In this document: positions 1 to 8,960 of the stretch, in pieces
Numbering within the stretch: the first letter of the stretch is position 1
How the letters are laid out: each line of letters opens with the position of its first letter
Assembly: GCF_015082335.1 (NCBI RefSeq)
Contig: NZ_BLRL01000013.1
Location: 1-64,000 of the forward strand
Direction: 5' to 3'
Length of the DNA stretch: 64,000 bases
Origin: Moritella sp. F3
Lineage (GTDB): Bacteria > Pseudomonadota > Gammaproteobacteria > Enterobacterales > Moritellaceae
Program-made: the position numbers and the translations under genes
The notes under the pieces: model-generated
Seen by the model: only the letters and a program-made list of their open reading frames with translations
What the model was told of the DNA's origin: nothing
Databases searched by the model: none

Positions 1-75
1 GGTGGGCTGTGAAGGATTTGAACCTTCGACCAATTGATTAAAAGTCAACTGCTCTACCAACTGAGCTAACAGCCC
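1..75 (-). tRNA. tRNA-Lys (anticodon TTT)
   Basis: Read on the minus strand, this folds as a tRNA: the acceptor arms GGGCTGT and ACAGCCC pair, the D-arm has AGCTCAGTTGGTAGAGC, and the T-arm has GGTTCAAATCC. The anticodon loop CTTTTAA gives anticodon TTT, lysine. The discriminator base is A and the encoded CC of the CCA tail runs into the window edge, so the last A lies outside. It is followed upstream by a second tRNA on the same strand, so the two are probably one transcript. Confidence 0.97.
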
Positions 76-141
76 CCGAATTCTTTCTTCATAGTAAATC
101 CCGTTACGTATCTTATAAAATAGATAACCAGATTTAATATA

Positions 142-217
142 TGGTGGGTCCTACTGGGCTTGAACCAGTGACCCTCGCCTTGTAAGGGCGATGCTCTCCC
201 AACTGAGCTAAGGACCC
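142..217 (-). tRNA. tRNA-Val (anticodon TAC)
   Basis: Minus-strand cloverleaf with acceptor arms GGGTCCT and AGGACCC, an encoded CCA end, a D-arm AGCTCAGTTGGGAGAGC and a T-loop GGTTCAAGCCC. The anticodon stem-loop CCTTACAAGG carries anticodon TAC, valine. It lies 66 bp upstream of the tRNA-Lys gene in the same direction. Confidence 0.97.
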
Positions 218-647
218 CATACTTTCGATTAATATTGGTAACGTTGTTTTGAAGCAGCGCCCCTAATCGAGGAGGCAGATATTATCCACTTCCAAATGTT
301 TATGCAACCCCTAAATCAATTATTTTATTTAAATTGTTTCGTGGCGATCTTTTTTACTTCTTTTTGTTTATTAATTGTGCGTTAGTGCTCAGCTGAAGCA
401 GGATTACTAATAGTAGATAACATATTTGTGAACGGCAACAAATATGATAAACCAATAACCTGCGTCATTTTTAGCGAATTTAATCCTATCCCATATTAAT
501 AATGTGACTATTTTGGTGCTATAAGTTTACCATTATCTAGAAAACTGTTAGCATCATCACACTTCTATGCCTGTCTTATATAGGCTCAATTTTGTTGTAA
601 ATAATCAATAAAATTAAGCATGGTTTTCTCTCATTTAAGGTTTTATT
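218..647. other. Intergenic region between tRNA-Val and cyaA
   Basis: About 430 bp without a gene. It must hold the promoter of the tRNA pair (minus strand) and of cyaA (plus strand). The only clear structure is a perfect 8-bp inverted repeat, ATATTTGT and ACAAATAT with an 8-nt spacer, at 422-445. It contains the TGTGA half of a CRP site but not a convincing second half. Nothing else was recognised. Confidence 0.4.
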
Positions 648-3131
648 TTGCAGAATAAAATTGTTGAACTGAAACAGAAAGCTAAGTTGTTCAACCAACT
701 TAGACTTGATCGTGCCTTATCCTTAATGGATGACAATGGGCGCGAAGTGACAGCTATTTTACCTCTTTTACTGCATTGTAATCACCCTAATCTACCTGTT
801 TATCTAGCAGGAACAGTACCTTATGGTATTTGCCTATTTACACCTGACGAACAACAGCAAGATTATTTAACGGCATTAAATATTGAGTTAGATGACAAAT
901 GTGCAACGTGTTCGCCTATATATAGCTTATATGCCATGGGCAGTACCGGATCTATTGGCCAAAATTGGCGCAGTGATCTCGACATTTGGGTATGCCATGA
1001 TCCAGCTATGAGTGAAGAACAAGCGCAGTTATTAGAGCAGAAATGCACGCTAATCACCGCGTGGGCAGAGACCTATCATGTCGAAGTTAACTTTTTTCTG
1101 ATTGCAGAAGATAAGTTCCGAAAAGTAAATAATGCGGTGATGACAAAAGAAAGTTGTGGCAGCGCCCAACACTTTCTTTTGTTAGATGAATTTTATCGTA
1201 GTGCTTTGCGGATCGCAGGTAAACCCAGCCTTTGGCACATTTTACCTGTAGAATTTGATAATAATTATGATGACTATGTCGATGAATTGGTGGCTGATGG
1301 CATCATTGATCGTGAAGAGTGGGTTGATTTAGGTGGTTTTCCACGTATTCCAGCTGAAGAGTATTTTGGTTCTGCATTGTGGCAGCTTTATAAAGGTATT
1401 GATTCCCCTTACAAAGCGGTATTGAAAACGTTATTAATGGAAGCCTACTCTGCGGAATACCCAAATAACCGCTTATTATCGCAAATAATGAAAGAAAACT
1501 TTCAATTAGCCTCTTCACTGCAGTTGGAATTGTCACACGATACTTATTATCAAATTTTAGTAAAAGTAACTGCTTATCTTGAAAAGATAGGCGATAACGC
1601 GCGTGTTGATTTATTACGTCGTTGTTTTTACTTAAAAATGTTCAGTGGTAATTGCGCTGCGGAAAAACTAGCGCGTCCAGAATGGCATCGTACTTCTGTG
1701 GCAGAGGTTATCAGTGAATGGGACTGGCATCCCGATCGTATTGCTCATCTTGATAATCGTGACAATTGGAAAATTGAGCAAGTACAAGAGGCGCATCCCG
1801 AATTACTTGATGCAATGATGAAGGGTTATCGTAACCTTATTGGCTTTGCTCGTCGTAATAATATCAGTGAATCGATTAATCCTGCTGATATCGGTATTTT
1901 GTCCCGTAAGTTATATGCTGCATTTGAATCTTTGCCGGGTAAAGTGACTTATATTAACCCGCAGATATCACCTGACTTATCCGAACAGCAACTTAGTTTT
2001 GTACAAGTTCCCGATGGCCGTTTTAATAATTCCGGCTGGTACTTATATAATTCATCGCTTGAACCAATGCAGATTGTTGGTCGTAAACCATTGGAACATA
2101 ACGGTTATCTAAGTAAGCTGGTTGCCTGGAGTTACTTTAATGGCTTGATGGCAGATAAAACTGAAGTCGATATTTTTAATCAAGACTCTGATATGAATAG
2201 CGATGTATTGAATTCATTCTGTAAAGATCTTAAGAGTAAATTTCCGATACAAGCAAAACCTGCATCGAATCAAGCGTTAAGCCGACCTTGCGAGATTCGT
2301 GATTTATCTATATTTTTAAATTTAGAGCACGATCCGACGAACCATTGGGGCGGTCGTATTATTGAATTTGATACCAATACCAGTGATGTCTTCTCGTTTG
2401 GTGATTGTAAAGCCTGCTTAGTCGGTAGTATTGATCTTATTTATCGTAATTCCTGGAATGAAGTGCGCACGCTGCATTTTTCTGGTGAAGAGCGTATTGT
2501 TGACGCATTGACGACTATCATGGGCAAAATGCATCAAGATGCGACGGAACCTGATTCGATTAAAGTGTTCTGTTATAGCTTACATTTTCGTGGTTTGATC
2601 CGTCATAGCTTTGAGCGTTTGGTACGAGATTGTATTAGTACGCGGTTACAACGTGATAAAGACCAGGTAGTTAAAATGCTGACTATTAGTGATGACCGCT
2701 TTGGTATTTATTTTGAGCGTCGTGGCGTGTCTATTCGTAAACTTGAGACATCTCTTGATTTATATAACCATATTTCTGAACGCAAGTTAGAGCAAATGCC
2801 ATTGCGTATTGATAAAACGACAACGGCAGAAGGTACACCTCTTGCGGTTGAGTCACATTCGTCAGAAGGTTTGGTACAGTTCTTTTTTGAGAATTATAAA
2901 AATGGCTTTAACGTCTATATTGTTGATGAAGCTAACCGTGTCGAAACGTACCAGCATTTAAGTGGCAATAAAGATGAGCTGATCAAAGGTGTTCATCGTT
3001 TTTATACCAACTCTCAAGAAGAATCCCGCAACGAAGGTACGTTTGCTAATTTCAACTTACCACAATTTTACGATATCGTTTATTCTGAAAGCCAAGAGTT
3101 AGAAGTTATTCCTTACGTATCGACGAAATAG
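648..3131 (+). CDS. cyaA: Class I adenylate cyclase
   Basis: Converts ATP to 3',5'-cAMP in the cytoplasm, feeding CRP-dependent catabolite control. The 827-residue length fits the enterobacterial/Vibrio class I family (about 840). The N-terminal half carries the nucleotidyltransferase-type active site, GS at residues 98-99 followed by the DLD pair at 110-112. The C-terminal half is the regulatory domain that in E. coli responds to EIIA-Glc. Translation starts at TTG, as in E. coli cyaA, with a TAAGG ribosome-binding sequence ahead of it; the rare start is a known way of limiting the enzyme. Downstream, cyaY faces it at a distance, the same neighbourhood as in E. coli but with csrB and qnr-like genes placed between. 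Confidence 0.97.
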   Translation: MQNKIVELKQKAKLFNQLRLDRALSLMDDNGREVTAILPLLLHCNHPNLPVYLAGTVPYGICLFTPDEQQQDYLTALNIELDDKCATCSPIYSLYAMGSTGSIGQNWRSDLDIWVCHDPAMSEEQAQLLEQKCTLITAWAETYHVEVNFFLIAEDKFRKVNNAVMTKESCGSAQHFLLLDEFYRSALRIAGKPSLWHILPVEFDNNYDDYVDELVADGIIDREEWVDLGGFPRIPAEEYFGSALWQLYKGIDSPYKAVLKTLLMEAYSAEYPNNRLLSQIMKENFQLASSLQLELSHDTYYQILVKVTAYLEKIGDNARVDLLRRCFYLKMFSGNCAAEKLARPEWHRTSVAEVISEWDWHPDRIAHLDNRDNWKIEQVQEAHPELLDAMMKGYRNLIGFARRNNISESINPADIGILSRKLYAAFESLPGKVTYINPQISPDLSEQQLSFVQVPDGRFNNSGWYLYNSSLEPMQIVGRKPLEHNGYLSKLVAWSYFNGLMADKTEVDIFNQDSDMNSDVLNSFCKDLKSKFPIQAKPASNQALSRPCEIRDLSIFLNLEHDPTNHWGGRIIEFDTNTSDVFSFGDCKACLVGSIDLIYRNSWNEVRTLHFSGEERIVDALTTIMGKMHQDATEPDSIKVFCYSLHFRGLIRHSFERLVRDCISTRLQRDKDQVVKMLTISDDRFGIYFERRGVSIRKLETSLDLYNHISERKLEQMPLRIDKTTTAEGTPLAVESHSSEGLVQFFFENYKNGFNVYIVDEANRVETYQHLSGNKDELIKGVHRFYTNSQEESRNEGTFANFNLPQFYDIVYSESQELEVIPYVSTK

Positions 3132-3214
3132 TACCCTCATTTATATCAGTGATTTCATCTCTTAGGCGTTTTTATTGAAAACGACAAATTTTATTTTTAA
3201 ATTTGATTTACAAC

Positions 3215-3232
3215 TGTAAGACATTGCCTATT
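3215..3232 (+). promoter_or_regulatory. GacA/UvrY/VarA-type upstream site of csrB1
   Basis: TGTAAG at 3215-3220 is a perfect left half of the GacA-family operator (TGTAAG-N6-CTTACA); the right half is weak. It lies about 208 bp before the inferred start of csrB1. In E. coli and Vibrio the BarA/UvrY (VarS/VarA) system activates csrB from a distant upstream site. The second csrB in this window has the same half-site at almost the same distance, which supports the call. Regulation itself is inference. Confidence 0.5.
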
Positions 3233-3389
3233 TTAAACGTAAGAGTTAACTATTCCATGGTTGTGGGCTTATTCGTTTTTAGCAATGTGATACACCTTGT
3301 CCTACTTATCATCTTGTTGATATTATTACCTTAAGTTAATAGTGTGATCTGTATCTTGTATTTTTTATGCAAAAAAATCGATTTATGCA

Positions 3390-3417
3390 TTGCAGCAAAA
3401 TGGGATTTCTCTATAGT
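3390..3417 (+). promoter_or_regulatory. Sigma-70 promoter of csrB1
   Basis: TTGCAG (3390-3395) and TATAGT (3412-3417) are separated by 16 bp and place the RNA start near 3423, just before the first GGA motif. Confidence 0.6.
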
Positions 3418-3422
3418 AGGTA

Positions 3423-3750
3423 TCCGTAAGGACGCAGACGTAGTTGGTAAGGATTACTGACTAGATATGGATTATCGAATAGGATTTACCACAGGATGTG
3501 GTCGCAAGGAAAAGTCTTCAGGATGAAGATGCGATGGACACTCAACGGATTTGAGTTTAAGGACACCTCCAGGATGGAGATGAAATAAATCGGATTGATT
3601 TATTGTACCAGGATGGTAATAAAAAAATACCCGATGGATTGGGAGTTAAACCTAAAGGAAATTAGGTAAGTCAATTTGCAGGGAGCAAAATTAGTTCAAG
3701 GATTGGGCTACGTGACTACTTAAGGACGGCATTTATGCCGTCCTTTTCTT
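3423..3750 (+). ncRNA. csrB: CsrB small RNA, copy 1
   Basis: A CsrA/RsmA-sequestering RNA of about 328 nt. About 20 GGA motifs occur, many in the loop form CAGGATG flanked by short complementary arms (for example CTTCAGGATGAAG and CTCCAGGATGGAG). The stretch AAGGACACCTCCAGGATGGA and the near-terminal GCAGGGAGCAA match well-known parts of E. coli CsrB. The RNA ends in a strong hairpin (AAGGACGGCAT/ATGCCGTCCTT, 3722-3744) with a T-rich tail. CsrA binds each GGA loop, so this RNA titrates the translational regulator. No protein-coding frame fits. The exact 5' end is inferred from the promoter. Confidence 0.93.
3722..3750 (+). terminator. Rho-independent terminator of csrB1
   Basis: An 11-bp stem AAGGACGGCAT/ATGCCGTCCTT with a two-base loop is followed by TTCTTT. 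It ends the csrB1 transcript. Confidence 0.9.
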
Positions 3751-4066
3751 TATCTGCTGTTTTATTTCCCACCTCTTCTGAAATTACCTACTCACACTAC
3801 CGTGCTGCTTTATTGAACAATCTCAGTCTATAATTACGCACTTGTTAGTATGCGCTATTACGGTGCGAGAGCTTATGTCTGTTAACCGTTCCTGAATATT
3901 CGACTGCCATGTCGTTAGATTTGTTTTCTCCTCGTTAAAGCGCTTTTACCCTGCTTAAAATAGCTATTATAAGCCTGTGTTTTTATTTCAATTTAGTGGT
4001 GGAATAGTACTAGGTATCGGGTGCATATTGGTAGTAATCTGATGCTAATTCGAGCAAGGGAACAAG

Positions 4067-4726
4067 ATGATGAAGACGACCGATAATACTTTTATTGAAA
4101 CTGATTTTAGCGATCAAGATTTAGAATCGATGATTTTTACGCGCTGTGCTTTTTACCGTTGTGATTTTAATCATGCGCAGTTAAATGATGCCGAATTTAT
4201 AGATTGCCAATTCTTTGAATCGGGTAACCTGTCTGGTTGTCGATTTGATTACGCCGACTTGAAAGGGTGCAGTTTTAAACATTGTGACTTAAATATGAGT
4301 CAATTTATTGGGGCTGAATGTTTTGGTATTGAATTTCGAGGTTGTAATCTGCAAGGTACAGATTTTAACCGAGCTAGCTTTGCTAATTATATCACGCATA
4401 AAACCTTCTTCTGTTCTGCATATATAAGCCAATGTAACTTGAGTTATGCCAACCTTGCCGATCAACGCCTCGAAAAATGTGAGTTGTATGAAAACCGCTG
4501 GACCGGCTGTAATTTAGTTGGGGCATCATTGCAGGGCTCAGATCTGAGTCGTGGCGAGTTCTCGCAAGAGATTTGGTCACAGTTTAATCTTCAGCATTGT
4601 AATTTAAGTCATGTGGATCTTACTGGGCTTGACCCTCGACGGGTGAATTTGCAGGGCGTGACGATTTGCAGTTGGCAGCAGGAACAACTATTAGCCCCTT
4701 TTGGATTGATCATTGGTAGTGATTAA
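4067..4726 (+). CDS. qnr: Qnr-like pentapeptide repeat protein
   Basis: A 219-residue protein built almost wholly of A(D/N)LXX-type pentapeptide repeats, expected to form a right-handed beta helix that mimics DNA and protects gyrase/topoisomerase IV from quinolones. Length and sequence landmarks fit the QnrA-type family (218 residues): FCSAYISQCNLSYANL in the middle, and LDPRRVNL and WQQEQLLAPFG near the C-terminus, are conserved Qnr signatures. The HK of loop B before FCSAYIS is present. Two in-frame ATGs (4067, 4070) follow AAGGG; the first is used here. Marine Vibrionaceae and Shewanella carry such chromosomal genes and are thought to be the source of plasmid qnr. It sits alone between two csrB RNA genes. 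No LexA box was seen upstream. Resistance activity is inferred. Confidence 0.9.
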   Translation: MMKTTDNTFIETDFSDQDLESMIFTRCAFYRCDFNHAQLNDAEFIDCQFFESGNLSGCRFDYADLKGCSFKHCDLNMSQFIGAECFGIEFRGCNLQGTDFNRASFANYITHKTFFCSAYISQCNLSYANLADQRLEKCELYENRWTGCNLVGASLQGSDLSRGEFSQEIWSQFNLQHCNLSHVDLTGLDPRRVNLQGVTICSWQQEQLLAPFGLIIGSD

Positions 4727-4808
4727 TAAGGCACAGTGATCATGATCACACATTTATGGCTGCTATTGCTGATTCAATAAACATGGTATTTATAGGCTAT
4801 TTTTAGCG

Positions 4809-4826
4809 TGTAAGAGATCGGCTATG
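4809..4826 (+). promoter_or_regulatory. GacA/UvrY/VarA-type upstream site of csrB2
   Basis: TGTAAGAGATC at 4809-4819 matches the left and central part of the UvrY/GacA palindrome TGTAAGAGATCTCTTACA; the right half is degenerate. It lies about 211 bp before the inferred csrB2 start, nearly the same distance as the site before csrB1. Confidence 0.5.
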
Positions 4827-5019
4827 CAGACCTGTAGATAAAGTACTTATATTCAAGTGTGATCCTAGGGTGTGACTGTTTTTATTTCTTTATGAGTAAG
4901 GCTTAAAGCCTATTCTCACGCTATTTAGAGTGATTACCACGGATGGGTTAGTGTTGTAGCTCTAATTTAATTTGTTTTTTATCGCTATTTATTGTTTTTA
5001 GATTTGTTATATTTGTTTC

Positions 5020-5331
5020 CAGAGACGCAGGAAGCTCATCAGGATGATGACTTGGCTCTCTACTGAAACCGCAAGGATGTGGTGGATAACAAGGATAGCA
5101 CTCACGGATTTAGAGTGAATAATGGACACCTCCAGGACGGAGATGAGAAACAGGTTAGGATGACTTGTTAGGCTAGGATTGCCAAAGGAACAACTCAAAG
5201 GATTGGGGAAAAGTAAATCACCTAACGGATTAGGTAAAACGTCTAAGTGCAGGGAGCACAATAAGTTCAAGGATATGAGCTATTACGACAACGTAAAAGG
5301 CCGCATTAGTTTTCTAGTGCGGCCTTTTCTT
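5020..5331 (+). ncRNA. csrB: CsrB small RNA, copy 2
   Basis: A second CsrA-sequestering RNA of about 310 nt. It has about 17 GGA motifs, including CATCAGGATGATG and CTCCAGGACGGAG in hairpin context, and the shared block GGACACCTCCAGGA plus the near-terminal GCAGGGAGCA seen in copy 1 and in E. coli CsrB. A TATATT -10 element lies at 5008-5013; no good -35 was seen, as is common for activator-dependent csrB promoters. The RNA ends at a hairpin with T tail (5295-5328). Open frames across this region are incidental. Copies 1 and 2 are diverged between the motifs, so they are not a recent duplication. Confidence 0.92.
5295..5331 (+). terminator. Rho-independent terminator of csrB2
   Basis: The arms AAAAGGCCGCATTAG and CTAGTGCGGCCTTTT pair with one G-T wobble and are followed by TTTTCTTT. 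Confidence 0.9.
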
Positions 5332-5459
5332 TGCCTAAAATTTAGTAATCGCAGTGATGAAATAACTAAAGTAGAACAAAAACAATCAGATAAGCAGTTG
5401 TTTTACTGAAACCATAGTAAGGATATAAGCCTTAATTACGCCCTTGCTATGCCATCACG

Positions 5460-5771
5460 TTAAAAGCTAACGTCTTCGCCGCCTTGATTTTTAACGGCAT
5501 CAGTTAATACCACTGATAATTCTTGTTGGGTGCGGTTATCAATCCATGCATCGTTGGTAAATGCAAAATGATGGCCATTGGCTTTTGTTGCTACCCAAAG
5601 CTGATGTAATGGCGCTTGTTTGTTCAAAATGATTTGCGAACCGTCACGGCAGTATAAAGTCAAAATACTGTTGCTGTTTTCATAATCGAGCTCAACATCA
5701 CTGTCATCAATGATCTCTTCAAAGCTAATTAATAGCTCATCTACTTGTTCGTGGAATTCTGAATCAGTCAT
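5460..5771 (-). CDS. cyaY: Frataxin-like iron-binding protein CyaY
   Basis: A 103-residue bacterial frataxin, which binds iron and tunes IscS-dependent Fe-S cluster assembly in the cytoplasm. The N-terminal helix is acidic (SFEEIIDDSDVELDYE), the usual iron-binding surface, and the central HQLWVATKANG-HHFAF strand pair is the conserved frataxin sheet motif. Length is standard (about 106). It is divergent from lptM, the same neighbourhood as E. coli cyaY-yifL-dapF. Its promoter lies within the 76-bp gap to lptM. Confidence 0.95.
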   Translation of the reverse strand: MTDSEFHEQVDELLISFEEIIDDSDVELDYENSNSILTLYCRDGSQIILNKQAPLHQLWVATKANGHHFAFTNDAWIDNRTQQELSVVLTDAVKNQGGEDVSF

Positions 5772-5847
5772 TTTTTATTAATCCTATTGCTTTTAATTTT
5801 GTCAGTGCGATTATAAGGGATAGAATTAATTTATCATTGAGTCGGTT

Positions 5848-6045
5848 ATGAGCCAAGTAAGAAAAACAACATTTATTACATTAGCCTTGTTATTTAGTGC
5901 TAGCTTGTTGAGTGGTTGTGGTATTTCAGGTCCTTTGTATGCACCTGGAACAGGACCTGATGCGGGAAAAACTAAGCCAAAACAGGCCGAGACAAGTGTT
6001 GTTAGTAATGCTGAAAGTGAAACGCCAAGTGAGGCAACTGAATAA
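5848..6045 (+). CDS. lptM: LPS-assembly lipoprotein LptM (YifL)
   Basis: A 65-residue lipoprotein. The N-terminal basic and hydrophobic stretch ends in the lipobox LLSGCG, then comes the family motif GISGPLYAPG, like the CGLKGPLYFP of E. coli LptM. The rest is a short, low-complexity acidic tail. In E. coli LptM helps the LptDE translocon mature in the outer membrane. It is the first gene of the lysA-dapF string and precedes lysA by 66 bp. Confidence 0.9.
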   Translation: MSQVRKTTFITLALLFSASLLSGCGISGPLYAPGTGPDAGKTKPKQAETSVVSNAESETPSEATE

Positions 6046-6111
6046 ACAAACATTGTTGCATGATCGACAATGAATGGATGTGTTTACGATTTATAGAAAA
6101 GGAATAGAGCA

Positions 6112-7365
6112 TTGGATTACTTTAATTATCAGGATGATGGCCAGTTATTTGCGGAACTGTGTGCTGTAGCTGACGTAGCAAAAAAGTTTGGTACACCGAC
6201 GTATGTATATAGCCGAGCGACGATCGAACGTCATTGGCATGCATTTAATGATGCTGCTGGTGAACATCCACATTTGGTTTGTTATGCCGTAAAAGCTAAT
6301 TCAAATATTGCTGTGCTTAACGTGATGGCGCGTTTAGGTTCAGGCTTTGATATTGTTTCTGGTGGTGAGTTATTACGCGTTATAGCAGCCGGTGGTGATC
6401 CAAGCAAAATCGTATTTTCTGGTGTTGGTAAAACAGTCGCTGAAATTAATTTAGCACTCGATCATCAAATTCATTGTTTCAATGTTGAATCAACATCAGA
6501 ACTCGAGCGTATTAATGAAGTCGCGCTAAGTCGCGGTGTGCAAGCGCCAGTGTCTATTCGCGTAAATCCGAATATTGATGCAGGAACGCACCCGTATATT
6601 TCAACGGGTTTAAAAGAAAATAAATTCGGTATCGATATCGACCTTGCTGAAGGCGTTTATCAAGCGGCTAGCAAAATGGCTGGTATTAAATTGAATGGCG
6701 TTGATTGCCATATCGGTTCTCAGTTAACCGAGCTTTCACCGTTTTTAGAAGCGGTAGATAAGTTACTGGTATTAATTGATAAACTATCAGCACAAGGTAT
6801 TGTACTTGCACACCTTGATGTAGGCGGCGGTTTAGGCGTTCCTTATGAAGGCGAAACACCACCATTACCAGCGGAATATGCGCAGGCACTAAAAGATAAA
6901 TTAGCTGGTCGTAAACTGGCACTTATTTTTGAACCTGGTCGTGCGATCATGGCGAATGCCGGTATTTTGGTCAGTAAAGTTGAGTATATTAAACTTACTG
7001 AACATAAAAACTTTGCTATCGTTGATGCAGCGATGAATGATCTGATTCGTCCTGCGTTATACAGTGCGTGGCAAGCTATTGTACCAGTGAATAAATCATT
7101 AGTGCGTGAATCTCGAAACTATGATGTTGTTGGTCCAATTTGTGAAACTGGTGATTTTTTAGGTAAGAATCGTGATTTAACGATCGCGATGGATGATTAT
7201 ATCGTGGTGCGCTCTGCCGGTGCTTATGGCTCAACAATGAGTTCTAACTATAATTCGCGTAGTCGTCCTGCAGAAGTAATGGTTGATGGTGATGTCGCTC
7301 ATTTGATCCGCCGCAGAGAAGAACTTGCAGAAATCTGGAAAGATGAAACGATTTTACCTGCGTAA
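6112..7365 (+). CDS. lysA: Diaminopimelate decarboxylase
   Basis: Catalyses the last step of lysine synthesis, meso-diaminopimelate to L-lysine, using PLP. The 417-residue length is typical of the alanine-racemase-fold family. CYAVKANSN carries the PLP lysine, followed by GSGFDIVSGGEL, HIGSQ, the glycine-rich phosphate loop GGGLGVPY, and CETGDFLG with the catalytic cysteine of the partner subunit. The start is TTG behind AAAAGGAA. It lies between lptM and dapF, so both late lysine/DAP enzymes are coexpressed. Confidence 0.97.
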   Translation: MDYFNYQDDGQLFAELCAVADVAKKFGTPTYVYSRATIERHWHAFNDAAGEHPHLVCYAVKANSNIAVLNVMARLGSGFDIVSGGELLRVIAAGGDPSKIVFSGVGKTVAEINLALDHQIHCFNVESTSELERINEVALSRGVQAPVSIRVNPNIDAGTHPYISTGLKENKFGIDIDLAEGVYQAASKMAGIKLNGVDCHIGSQLTELSPFLEAVDKLLVLIDKLSAQGIVLAHLDVGGGLGVPYEGETPPLPAEYAQALKDKLAGRKLALIFEPGRAIMANAGILVSKVEYIKLTEHKNFAIVDAAMNDLIRPALYSAWQAIVPVNKSLVRESRNYDVVGPICETGDFLGKNRDLTIAMDDYIVVRSAGAYGSTMSSNYNSRSRPAEVMVDGDVAHLIRRREELAEIWKDETILPA

Positions 7366-7407
7366 TAATAGTTTACCGACTGAATAGAATAAGGGTTACA
7401 GGTTCAT

Positions 7408-8238
7408 ATGTTTATACAGTTTTCAAAAATGCACGGTTTGGGTAATGATTTCATGGTTGTTGACTGTGTTACTCAAAATGTATTTTTTAATAATGACAAT
7501 ATCCGACGCTTAGCGGATAGAAATACCGGTATTGGCTTTGATCAGTTGTTAGTGGTTGAAGCGCCTTATGATCCTGATCTTGATTTTCATTATCGCATTT
7601 TTAATTCTGACGGTAGTGAAGTAGAGCAGTGTGGCAATGGTGCACGCTGTTTTGCGAGTTTTGTTCGTCATAAAGGTTTAACGAATAAGAGTAAAATTGC
7701 GGTAAGTACCAGTGCTGGTAAGATTTCCTTGCAGGTTGAATATGATGGCCAGATCACGGTGAACATGGGGGTGCCTGAATTAGCCCCTGATAAAATTCCA
7801 TTTCGAGCCAAGCAACAAGAAAAAACCTATATTTTACGCGCATTAGAAAGCACGGTATTTTGTGGCGCGGTATCTATGGGTAATCCACATTGTGTGACAT
7901 TAGTTGATGATATTGAGACGGCACCCTTAGCAGACCTAGGTCATGCGATTGCCCACCATGAACGTTTCCCTAATCGTGTTAATGCTGGCTTTATGCAAGT
8001 ATTGTCGCCTGACCACGCTAAGTTACGTGTTTATGAGCGTGGTGTTGGTGAAACGCAAGCGTGTGGTACAGGTGCTTGTGCGGCAGCTGTTGTCGGTCAA
8101 TTGCAAGGTAAACTAGGTCAAGATGTATGTATGGAACTGCCTGGCGGTAAATTACAAATATCATGGCGTGGTCCAGGTACTCCGGTCTTTATGACGGGAC
8201 CTGCAACACATGTTTACGATGGACAGATAAATATATGA
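7408..8238 (+). CDS. dapF: Diaminopimelate epimerase
   Basis: Interconverts LL- and meso-diaminopimelate for peptidoglycan and lysine. It has 276 residues, as expected. Both active-site cysteines are visible: EQCGNGARC (about residue 73) and [12 protein letters not shown] (about residue 217). Its stop codon overlaps the next start as ATGA, implying coupled translation with the DUF484 gene. Confidence 0.98.
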   Translation: MFIQFSKMHGLGNDFMVVDCVTQNVFFNNDNIRRLADRNTGIGFDQLLVVEAPYDPDLDFHYRIFNSDGSEVEQCGNGARCFASFVRHKGLTNKSKIAVSTSAGKISLQVEYDGQITVNMGVPELAPDKIPFRAKQQEKTYILRALESTVFCGAVSMGNPHCVTLVDDIETAPLADLGHAIAHHERFPNRVNAGFMQVLSPDHAKLRVYERGVGETQACGTGACAAAVVGQLQGKLGQDVCMELPGGKLQISWRGPGTPVFMTGPATHVYDGQINI

Positions 8239-8960
8239 TCGATGTGTCAGCGTCGGTGTTAAATGTGGAACCGCCCACTATTTCAGAGCAGGATGTGATT
8301 GCTTTTTTACAGGCGGAACCGGATTTTTTTGTACGCAATAATGATTTAGTTGATTCTCTGTCTATTTCTCATGGTCAGCAAGGCAGCGTATCTTTAGTGA
8401 CTATACGGTTAGAGCGTCAACGCCAACGCATTGCTGATTTAGAACAACAGTTACAACAATTAGTGGCGATTGCCGCTGACAACGATAAATTATTTCGTAT
8501 TTATGCGGATATTTATACGGCACTGTTTCATTGTACTTCAGTGATGCAGATGCAGCGTATTTTAGTCAATGAGATCCAGTCTCAGTTGCCTTTAGCGGCT
8601 GTTAATTTACATCTTAATGAAGCTTATTTTCACCTCAAATCGCAATATTTACCTCTCGCTATCTCAGCTGGACAATTAATTCGCATTCGTCAGCAACAAT
8701 TTGCCGGAGGTGATCATTATTTTGGACCTGTTACGGGTGTGGATAAAGCCTTATTGTTTGGTCAAGATGCTTTGGTTAACTCAGTGGCCTTAATGGCATT
8801 GGGTGAACGCGGTGAGTATGGTTTACTCGCTATTGGTAGTGCTAATGGGGATCATTACCAAGCGGGTATGGATAACTTGCTGTTAGGTCAACTTTGTCGC
8901 ATTATCTCTACCCTGTTACCGCAACTGATGCCTTTACGTGACAACGCCATCAAAAAATAA
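8235..8960 (+). CDS. DUF484 family protein
   Basis: A cytoplasmic protein of 241 residues, related to E. coli YigA and lying in the same dapF-yigA-xerC order. The N-terminus has [20 protein letters not shown], typical of DUF484, followed by a coiled-coil stretch ([19 protein letters not shown]) and a GAF-like C-terminal domain. The start is set at the ATG that overlaps the dapF stop; a longer frame beginning inside dapF is unlikely. No biochemical role is established for the family. It overlaps xerC by 23 bp. Confidence 0.88.
   Translation: MIDVSASVLNVEPPTISEQDVIAFLQAEPDFFVRNNDLVDSLSISHGQQGSVSLVTIRLERQRQRIADLEQQLQQLVAIAADNDKLFRIYADIYTALFHCTSVMQMQRILVNEIQSQLPLAAVNLHLNEAYFHLKSQYLPLAISAGQLIRIRQQQFAGGDHYFGPVTGVDKALLFGQDALVNSVALMALGERGEYGLLAIGSANGDHYQAGMDNLLLGQLCRIISTLLPQLMPLRDNAIKK

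Noticed and set aside
422..445. CRP site before cyaA
   Set aside because: The 8-bp dyad has TGTGA on one side only and the wrong spacing for a CRP site.
5179..5409. A 76-codon plus-strand frame and an opposing 87-codon frame
   Set aside because: Both are within csrB2; the GGA-hairpin structure and terminator explain the sequence.
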